This document shows, one piece after another, positions 1 through 3,696 of a DNA stretch of 5,140 nt; the stretch's first letter is position 1, and the number at the start of each line of letters is the position of its first letter. A program made the translations under genes and the position numbers. The stretch spans positions 1-5,140 of the forward strand of contig JAQSXN010000350.1 in assembly GCA_029256665.1 (NCBI GenBank), given 5' to 3'. This DNA is from Paenibacillus sp. (GTDB taxonomy: Bacteria > Bacillota > Bacilli > Paenibacillales > Paenibacillaceae). Under the pieces are notes generated by a model that was not told the DNA's origin, searched no databases, and was given only the letters and a program-made list of their open reading frames with translations.

Positions 1-157
1 CTTCTCCGGCTTGCTCGCCGGTCGCGAGCATCGGGAACGGCTGATGACGCAAGTTGCGCGCCACCCGAACGCGGCTGCTGATAACGACGTCGGAATCAGG
101 ACCTAGCGTCCGCATCCAGTCGCTTAGCGCGTCTTTAGAGAATCGATGTTCCGACAC
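1..157 (-). CDS. mcsB: McsB protein arginine kinase, N-terminal 52 codons (partial)
   Basis: McsB transfers phosphate from ATP to arginine residues. It inactivates the repressor CtsR and marks misfolded proteins for degradation by ClpCP in the cytoplasm; this is family knowledge. Only the N-terminus is visible because the gene runs off the left edge. The translation begins (V/M)SEHRFSKDALSDWM, followed by GPDSDVVISSRVRVARNL. The SSRVRVARN stretch, about residues 27-35, is the conserved arginine-rich segment near the N-terminus of the phosphagen/arginine kinase family and aligns with SSRIRLARN of Bacillus McsB. The catalytic region lies outside the window. The GTG at 155-157 is chosen because an in-frame TAG sits seven codons upstream (176-178), a G-rich ribosome binding site precedes it, and the next in-frame ATG (residue 15) would remove conserved sequence. 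It follows mcsA after 103 bases, a larger gap than the near-overlap usual in Bacillus, and should be co-transcribed with ctsR and mcsA. Confidence 0.93.
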   Translation of the reverse strand, partial: MSEHRFSKDALSDWMRTLGPDSDVVISSRVRVARNLRHQPFPMLATGEQAGE

Positions 158-165
158 AATGCCTA

Positions 166-174
166 CCCCTCCCC
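166..174 (-). promoter_or_regulatory. Ribosome binding site of mcsB
   Basis: The minus strand reads GGGGAGGGG here. The GGAGG core (168-172) lies 10 bases before the GTG at 155-157. It supports that start, since no ATG is available in frame upstream. A 6-bp inverted repeat, GAAGTT-TTTG-AACTTC on the minus strand (180-195), lies just upstream in the mcsA-mcsB gap. Whether it affects translation cannot be told from sequence. Confidence 0.7.
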
Positions 175-260
175 GCTAGGAAGTTCAAAAACTTCGCTTA
201 CGATTACGATGCATTTCCAAGTAGCCTATTCGACTTCGAATCTTGAATTCAGCCGGTTCA

Positions 261-788
261 TTAAATCTCCGACATTTTACGTTCCAACTCGCGGATTTCG
301 TCGCGCAGCTTGGCCGCGCTTTCGAATTCCTCCTGCTCGATATGGGTATGCAAATCCCGACGCAATCGTTCGATCTCGCGTCTGCATTGAATGCGTCCGC
401 CGGATCGTTTCGGAATTTTGCCGCTGTGCGTCGTGCTGCTGTGCACTCGCTTCAAGAGCGGATCCAATCGGCCTTCAAAGGCTTGGTAGCATGAGCTGCA
501 GCCAAAACGGCCGATCTTGCTGAATTGCGTATACGTGAGTCCGCATTCCTCGCAGCGAACTGGCTGCTGCGGCGCTCCGGCTAGCGCGGATGCGGAGTTG
601 CCTAAGGCGTTAAAGTCGAGCAAGCCCGAGAGCAGACTGTGGATGGAGAAGCTGCCCGGCGAACCAGGAATGCCTTCGCCGCGCTCTCTGGCGCAGCCTT
701 CGCAGATGTGGAACTCCGTTTTCTCTCCGTTCACAATTTTCGTGAAATGAAGCGTTGCCGGCTTCTTGCCGCATTCTTGGCAATACAA
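261..788 (-). CDS. mcsA: McsA, zinc-finger activator of McsB kinase
   Basis: McsA is the small cytoplasmic partner that activates the arginine kinase McsB and takes part in control of CtsR (family knowledge). The 175-residue product is close to the usual length. It carries two double-CxxC zinc sites: C3/C6 with C29/C32 (ICEGC), and C79/C82 with C97/C100 (RFGCSSC). A linker with SIHSLLSGLL (residues 48-57) lies between them, followed by HSGKIPKR (121-128). The C-terminus is a UVR-type coiled-coil motif, about residues 137-172 (QEEFESAAKLRDEIRELE), as in UvrB/UvrC and ClpC partners. The start is TTG at 786-788. An in-frame TGA two codons upstream (792-794) rules out an earlier start, and any later start would lose the first zinc cysteines. 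It begins 26 bases after the ctsR stop and is clearly in the same operon. Confidence 0.96.
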   Translation of the reverse strand: MYCQECGKKPATLHFTKIVNGEKTEFHICEGCARERGEGIPGSPGSFSIHSLLSGLLDFNALGNSASALAGAPQQPVRCEECGLTYTQFSKIGRFGCSSCYQAFEGRLDPLLKRVHSSTTHSGKIPKRSGGRIQCRREIERLRRDLHTHIEQEEFESAAKLRDEIRELERKMSEI

Positions 789-797
789 GCCTCAGTC

Positions 798-804
798 CCT
801 CCTT
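798..804 (-). promoter_or_regulatory. Ribosome binding site of mcsA (TTG start)
   Basis: The minus strand reads AAGGAGG, a perfect Shine-Dalgarno, nine bases before the TTG at 786-788. It lies in the 26-base ctsR-mcsA gap. Together with the upstream in-frame TGA it fixes the unusual TTG start. Confidence 0.85.
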
Positions 805-814
805 CCGGTATATC

Positions 815-1276
815 CTATTTGGCGAGCAACGAGATCAGCATGGACCTCAGAAGCCTGGCCCGCAGTTCATCGCGCAGCGGCAGCATAAGAGCAATCGTGT
901 CCCTATGAATCGCGGCCCGCAGCAGGTTCGACTCCCTTGATGTAATCATACCCGCTTCCTGCAGCTGATAAATCAGCCCTTCCGCGGCGCTCTGGTCGAC
1001 GCTGTCCCCGACCGTTCGCTCGATATGATACTGCAGGTTCTTGAGTGCCGGAAGATCTACCCGCTGTATGCGAATATATCCCCCGCCGCCGCGCTTGCTT
1101 TCCACCATGTAGCCCTTCTCCAAAGTGAATCGCGTGCTGATTACGTAATTGATTTGGGAAGGTACGCAGGAGAAGCGGTCGGCCAAGTCGTTGCGCTGGA
1201 TTTCCACCGCGCCTTCGTCGCTGACGTCGAGCATCTGTTTGAGGTACTGTTCAATGAGATCGGAAATGTTACGCAA
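815..1276 (-). CDS. ctsR: CtsR, transcriptional repressor of class III heat-shock genes
   Basis: CtsR is a dimeric winged-helix repressor of clp and protease genes, relieved by heat and by McsB action (family knowledge). The product has 153 residues, the normal length. The N-terminal half carries the DNA-binding domain: NISDLIEQYLK at 3-13, CVPSQINYVISTRF at 37-50, and the wing with VESKRGGGGYIRI at 58-70. The tetraglycine G63-G66 is the known thermosensing loop, and R62 is the position reported as an arginine-phosphorylation target in Bacillus-group CtsR. The C-terminal half ends in LRDELRARLLRSMLISL, typical of the McsB/ClpC-responsive dimerisation domain. The start is TTG at 1274-1276, preceded by AGGGAGG eight bases away; no ATG, GTG or other TTG lies in frame up to the preceding stop. 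It is the first gene of the operon and is preceded by a CtsR operator, so it is autoregulated. Confidence 0.97.
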   Translation of the reverse strand: MRNISDLIEQYLKQMLDVSDEGAVEIQRNDLADRFSCVPSQINYVISTRFTLEKGYMVESKRGGGGYIRIQRVDLPALKNLQYHIERTVGDSVDQSAAEGLIYQLQEAGMITSRESNLLRAAIHRDTIALMLPLRDELRARLLRSMLISLLAK

Positions 1277-1284
1277 ACCACCAA

Positions 1285-1291
1285 CCTCCCT
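1285..1291 (-). promoter_or_regulatory. Ribosome binding site of ctsR (TTG start)
   Basis: The minus strand reads AGGGAGG, eight bases before the TTG at 1274-1276. This is the main evidence for that non-ATG start, together with the good alignment of residues from NISDLIEQYLK onward with other CtsR proteins. Confidence 0.8.
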
Positions 1292-1436
1292 GAGTATCGT
1301 CTTCGGAAAGCAAGGTCCTGCGGCTTGGTTCTCATTCGTCTCGAACGGGCTCTGTTCTTTTTCCTAAGTCCGAAAATCACCTGTTCAATTGCAAATAAGA
1401 TGGAACGACGTCCCTTCAAGCGTATCGCCGGTTGAC

Positions 1437-1453
1437 TTTGACTTTCTTTGACT
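1437..1453 (-). promoter_or_regulatory. CtsR operator (tandem heptad)
   Basis: The minus strand reads AGTCAAA GAA AGTCAAA, a perfect match to the known CtsR operator pattern RGTCAAA-NAN-RGTCAAA. It starts about two bases after the predicted transcription start, so bound CtsR would block initiation or promoter clearance. A degenerate third heptad, AGTCAAC (1431-1437), follows on the downstream side, overlapping by one base. The site shows that the operon is autoregulated. Confidence 0.95.
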
Positions 1454-1461
1454 TTAATATC

Positions 1462-1489
1462 ATTATACTCAAAATCATACAGGGGTCAA
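1462..1489 (-). promoter_or_regulatory. Sigma-A promoter of the ctsR-mcsA-mcsB operon
   Basis: On the minus strand the -35 box is TTGACC (1484-1489) and the -10 box is a perfect TATAAT (1462-1467), with a 16-bp spacer. Transcription should start near 1455, right beside the CtsR operator. I did not find a convincing sigma-B promoter of the kind that accompanies ctsR in Bacillus subtilis. Confidence 0.85.
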
Positions 1490-1627
1490 GATGCAATGTT
1501 TAAATTTTCTGACGATTGTAATTTCTCTCTTAGGGGCATACAAAGTAACACTCATCGAGCATGCCATGCGCCTGGCTGCAGGCCAGCACAACTGCCCTCA
1601 GACCTCTGCCCATACCTTGCGACTGCG

Positions 1628-1809
1628 CAACGGTTGCCACAGAGGCTATTTGCCTCATGTGGATTGTTTTGTGATTGTAACGGTTGCAGTGGAGCTTAAA
1701 CGGTGCAAAAAAGCCGAATTTAGTTGTTTACCGCTAAATAAGCCCCGTCACAACCGTTACGTTTCGGAAACAAGCATATGACCTGAAATAGCCTCTGCGG
1801 CAACCGTTA
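1628..1809. repeat. Palindromic modular repeat element 1 (TAACGGTTG subtype)
   Basis: This is a 182-bp element with ungapped mirror symmetry about 1718.5. The outer arms, 1629-1651 and 1786-1808, match as inverted repeats at 22 of 23 positions. Inner blocks 1677-1686 and 1751-1760 match at 10 of 10. Each arm holds two copies of a 24-bp module, TAACGG-N12-YTATTT: plus-strand copies at 1628-1651 and 1678-1701, and minus-strand copies at 1736-1759 and 1786-1809. Copies within an arm are exactly 50 bp apart. The first copy begins CAACGG and the second ends TTAAAC, so both are slightly degenerate. All four continue with TTG after TAACGG. A transcript from either strand could fold into a long interrupted hairpin. 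No target-site duplication is obvious and no protein is encoded. Function is unknown; it could be a small non-autonomous element, a BIME-like intergenic repeat or a protein-binding array. Confidence 0.85.
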
Positions 1810-1843
1810 GATCTCGCCACGCTCCTTACGATTGGACATAACA

Positions 1844-1888
1844 ATGGCCGGAGCGCCTCTATAATGTAGCTTGGTGCGCTCCGGCCAT
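1844..1888. repeat. Perfect 13-bp hairpin, possible terminator
   Basis: ATGGCCGGAGCGC (1844-1856) and GCGCTCCGGCCAT (1876-1888) are perfect inverted repeats around a 19-base loop. The stem is GC-rich. On the minus strand, the direction of the neighbouring genes, it is followed by TTGTTATGT, only a weak T-run. On the plus strand the following sequence (ATTTATACTTATTCG) is moderately T-rich but has no gene to serve. It could stop read-through from the aldehyde dehydrogenase gene toward the ctsR promoter, or belong to the repeat cluster around it. The loop contains TATAAT on the plus strand but no -35 box at a workable distance. Confidence 0.6.
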
Positions 1889-1940
1889 ATTTATACTTAT
1901 TCGTTTGTTCATTTGTACCCTGCCGCATCCCGCCCAGCTC

Positions 1941-2124
1941 TAACGGACGCCAGCGTCGTTATTTCCTTTCAAATCGGCCTTTCACAAATCTAAAGGACAC
2001 GGCAGCTCTTAATGGGCTTGTTCGGAGCGGAAAAGCAGCATTGGATGGTCATATAGAGGCGCTACGGTCCGTTAGAATCGACTAATGGCTGGTTTGAGCA
2101 AAATAAGGTACTGTGTGTCCGTTA
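1941..2124. repeat. Palindromic modular repeat element 2 (TAAMGGAC subtype)
   Basis: This is a 184-bp element built exactly like the one at 1628-1809 but with diverged sequence. It is symmetric about 2032.5. Module copies (TAACGG-N12-YTATTT) lie at 1941-1964 and 1991-2014 on the plus strand, and at 2051-2074 and 2101-2124 on the minus strand. Spacing within each arm is again exactly 50 bp. The terminal blocks CTAACGGAC (1940-1948) and GTCCGTTAG (2117-2125) are perfect inverted repeats. The second copy reads TAAAGG and ends TTAATG; the third ends CTATAT. All four continue with AC after the hexamer. The first copy is itself nearly self-complementary, TAACGGACGC-CA-GCGTCGTTA with one bulged G. 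The rest of the arms is only loosely complementary, so what is conserved is module order and spacing, not a continuous stem. Confidence 0.8.
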
Positions 2125-2155
2125 GCCGTAATTTTTGTGTGTCCGTTAGCCGTAA
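2112..2155. repeat. Tandem 20-mer overlapping the end of the aldehyde dehydrogenase gene
   Basis: TGTGTGTCCGTTAGCCGTAA occurs twice on the plus strand, at 2112-2131 and 2136-2155, identical over 20 bases with a 24-bp period. The left copy is the outer part of the right arm of the repeat element ending at 2124. The right copy covers the stop codon, the Gly and Tyr codons and one base of the Pro codon of the aldehyde dehydrogenase gene. The right copy therefore looks like a ninth, partial module (TAACGG at 2143-2148 on the minus strand) joined to the element and running into the coding sequence. Confidence 0.85.
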
Positions 2156-3579
2156 GGTTGCCGATTGATGACAACCAGCTTCAACTCCGTCATCTCGAGC
2201 GCCGCGTACTTCACGCCTTCGCGGCCCGTGCCGCTTTCCTTTACGCCGCCGTAGGGCATATGGTCGACGCGGAAGGTCGGAATGTCGTTGATCATGACGC
2301 CGCCGACATGCAGCTCGTCCGCCGCCCTCAGCGCCTGGCCGAGATCATTGGTGAAGACGCCCGCTTGCAATCCGTACCTGGAATCGTTGACCGCCGCGAT
2401 CGCCTCGTCCATGCCGCTCACTTTACCGATGATCACGACCGGTGCGAACAGCTCCATACTGCTAACTCTCATATCGGCGGTCGCGTCGACAAGCACCGTC
2501 GGCTGCAGCGCGCCGTCGATCAACTGGCCTCCAGCCGCAAGCTTCGCTCCGCCGTCCAGCGCCTCCTTGATCCAGGACATCGCCCGCTCCGTCTCTGCCG
2601 GAGCGATCATCGCGGACACGTCGGTATCCGCGGACAACGGATCTCCGATCCGCAGCCCTTCCGCCACACGACGGAATTGCTCTACAAACACGTCGAACAC
2701 ATCCTCATGGACGTAAATCCGTTGCAACGAGATACATACCTGCCCCTGATTCGAAAAGGCCCCCATCACGCATCTAGGCACGATTCTCTCCACGTCCGCA
2801 TCGCGGTCGACAATCAAAGCGGAGTTGGAGCCCAGCTCCAGCGTTACCCGCTTCAACCCCGCCTTCGCCCGCAGAGCTTTTCCCACCTCCGGACTGCCGG
2901 TAAAAGTGACCATCGCCACGCGATCATCCTCCACGATCGCATTGCCGACCACGCCGCCAGCGCCCGTCACGACGTTTAGCGCTCCCGCGGGCAAGCCCGC
3001 CCCATGGAACAACTCCGCGATCAGATAAGCGGATAACGGCGTCTGGCTTGCAGGCTTCAGCACGACCGTATTGCCGGATGCAATAGCCGGACCAACCTTA
3101 TGCGCGACGAGGTTCAGCGGGAAATTAAACGGCGTAATGGCTCCGATCACGCCGAGCGGCTCGCGGACGGTATACGCCAGCCTGCCTTCGCCTCCCGGCG
3201 CCGCGTCGAGCGGGATCGTCTCGCCATGCAGCCGCTTCGCTTCCTCCGCCGCGAATTTATACGTTTGCACCGTCCGGTCCACCTCGGCGAAAGCATACTT
3301 AAGCGGCTTCGCCGCTTCAAGCGCGATCAACCCGGCCGCCTCTTCCCTCCGCGCCGCGAGCAGAGCCGCTACCCGCTCCAAGATCGCCGCCCTGGCATGG
3401 GCGGGCATCGCTCTCATCGCCGCTCTCGCGCCATAAGCGGCCGCGATCGCCTCAGCCGTCTCCTCGCGACTCGCAGCCGCAACGATCGCGATCGTCTCTT
3501 GCGTATGCGGCGACTTCAATTCCGCGTATGCCGCAGCCTCATGCCATCGCCCGCCGATCCATAACGATTTGCGTTCCAC
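2146..3579 (-). CDS. NAD(P)-dependent aldehyde dehydrogenase
   Basis: This complete 477-residue member of the aldehyde dehydrogenase superfamily oxidises an aldehyde to a carboxylate with NAD(P)+, presumably in the cytoplasm. Visible hallmarks are N152 in TPFNFPLN, K175 in VVLKPAS (cofactor contact), the Rossmann loop FTGSPEVGK (226-234), general base E248 in LELGSNS, catalytic C282 in GQVCISLQR, and E376 in MELFAPV. Near the C-terminus are MINDIPTFRVDHMPYGGVKESG and GREGVKYA. The GQVCISLQRI and MPYGGVKESG signatures resemble the group containing lactaldehyde, phosphonoacetaldehyde and GapN-like enzymes, but the substrate cannot be assigned. The start is GTG at 3577-3579, with AAGGAGG eight bases upstream and an in-frame TAA at 3601-3603. 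A nearby ATG (3582-3584) is out of frame. The last codons and stop lie in a repeated sequence. The gene has its own promoter and appears monocistronic. Confidence 0.95.
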   Translation of the reverse strand: MERKSLWIGGRWHEAAAYAELKSPHTQETIAIVAAASREETAEAIAAAYGARAAMRAMPAHARAAILERVAALLAARREEAAGLIALEAAKPLKYAFAEVDRTVQTYKFAAEEAKRLHGETIPLDAAPGGEGRLAYTVREPLGVIGAITPFNFPLNLVAHKVGPAIASGNTVVLKPASQTPLSAYLIAELFHGAGLPAGALNVVTGAGGVVGNAIVEDDRVAMVTFTGSPEVGKALRAKAGLKRVTLELGSNSALIVDRDADVERIVPRCVMGAFSNQGQVCISLQRIYVHEDVFDVFVEQFRRVAEGLRIGDPLSADTDVSAMIAPAETERAMSWIKEALDGGAKLAAGGQLIDGALQPTVLVDATADMRVSSMELFAPVVIIGKVSGMDEAIAAVNDSRYGLQAGVFTNDLGQALRAADELHVGGVMINDIPTFRVDHMPYGGVKESGTGREGVKYAALEMTELKLVVINRQPYG

Positions 3580-3587
3580 TCCATCCG

Positions 3588-3594
3588 CCTCCTT
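3588..3594 (-). promoter_or_regulatory. Ribosome binding site of the aldehyde dehydrogenase gene
   Basis: The minus strand reads AAGGAGG, eight bases before the GTG at 3577-3579. An ATG at 3582-3584 is only three bases from this site and out of frame, so the GTG is the start. Confidence 0.85.
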
Positions 3595-3610
3595 CGAAAC
3601 TTATGTAGAA

Positions 3611-3619
3611 ATTATAGCA
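3611..3619 (-). promoter_or_regulatory. Extended -10 promoter of the aldehyde dehydrogenase gene
   Basis: The minus strand reads TGCTATAAT: a perfect TATAAT (3611-3616) with the TGN extension just upstream (3617-3619). No good -35 box is present at 16-18 bp, where the sequence is GC-rich (around CCAGCC). This suggests an extended -10 promoter, perhaps aided by an activator. Transcription would start near 3604, about 25 bases before the start codon. No catabolite-response or other operator was recognised. Confidence 0.6.
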
Positions 3620-3644
3620 TAAGCAGCGTAGCCGGCTGGATGCC

Positions 3645-3688
3645 AAAAAGGGAAACGAACCGCCTCGAAAAAGCGATTCGTTTCCCTT
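3645..3688 (-). terminator. Intrinsic terminator of the SLH-protein gene
   Basis: Arms 3677-3688 and 3648-3659 form a perfect 12-bp stem (AAGGGAAACGAA with TTCGTTTCCCTT). After one mismatch the stem extends by a CGC/GCG match at 3661-3663 and 3673-3675. On the minus strand the stem runs into TTTTT (3645-3649). It begins about nine bases after the TAG stop of the SLH-protein gene (3697-3699) and lies upstream of the next promoter, so it separates the two transcription units. Confidence 0.93.
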
Positions 3689-3696
3689 CATTGTGT

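Larger units (their letters stand above)
1277..1455 (-). other. Long untranslated leader of the ctsR operon
   Basis: The predicted transcription start is near 1455, seven bases downstream of the -10 box, while the ctsR start codon is at 1276. This leaves a leader of roughly 180 bases. It contains the CtsR operator at its upstream end and the ribosome binding site at its downstream end. Between them I see no credible second sigma-A promoter, no strong terminator or attenuator hairpin, and no gene with a ribosome binding site. A 92-codon frame that starts in the leader (TTG at 1419) and overlaps ctsR lacks a ribosome binding site and is treated as spurious. The transcription start is inferred from promoter boxes only. 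Confidence 0.5.
1490..2145. other. Gene-poor intergenic region rich in inverted repeats
   Basis: This stretch lies between the 3' end of the aldehyde dehydrogenase gene and the ctsR promoter. It holds two mirror-symmetric repeat elements (1628-1809 and 1941-2124), a 13-bp perfect hairpin (1844-1888) and a tandem 20-mer (2112-2155). The part from 1490 to 1627 contains only minor dyads, for example TTGCG-ACTG-CGCAA at 1617-1630. Short open frames here (1491-1781 plus strand, 1734-1928 minus strand) read through the arms of the first element. They contain near-identical peptides, NGCHRGY and NGCRRGY, simply because the arms are inverted copies. This argues that they are not genes. No tRNA, CRISPR array, transposase or T-box is visible. 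Confidence 0.75.

Noticed and set aside
1141..1419. 92-codon minus-strand frame starting in the ctsR leader and overlapping ctsR
   Set aside because: It has no ribosome binding site before the TTG at 1419, an Arg-rich composition, and most of its length is a shifted frame of ctsR.
1491..1781. 96-codon plus-strand open frame with a possible AGGGG ribosome binding site and hydrophobic start
   Set aside because: It overlaps the ctsR -35 box and runs through the palindromic repeat. Its peptide NGCHRGY reappears as NGCRRGY in a minus-strand frame (1734-1928) because the arms are inverted copies, so it is a by-product of the repeat.
1628..1809. Insertion sequence
   Set aside because: The 182-bp element has inverted ends but no transposase and no recognisable target-site duplication. 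A non-autonomous element stays possible but is not called.
1832..1865. Plus-strand promoter with TATAAT at 1860-1865 and TTGGAC at 1832-1837
   Set aside because: The spacer would be 22 bp, the -10 box is inside a hairpin loop, and no plus-strand gene follows.
1628..2155. CRISPR array, suggested by similar short motifs at 50-bp spacing
   Set aside because: Only two copies occur in each orientation and they are arranged as mirror images. The motif is degenerate and there are no cas genes.
2113..2979. 288-codon open frame on the plus strand opposite the aldehyde dehydrogenase gene
   Set aside because: It is fully antisense to a gene with every catalytic residue intact. It is Arg/His-rich and low-similarity in character, as expected from the complement of a GC-rich gene, and begins inside the tandem repeat.
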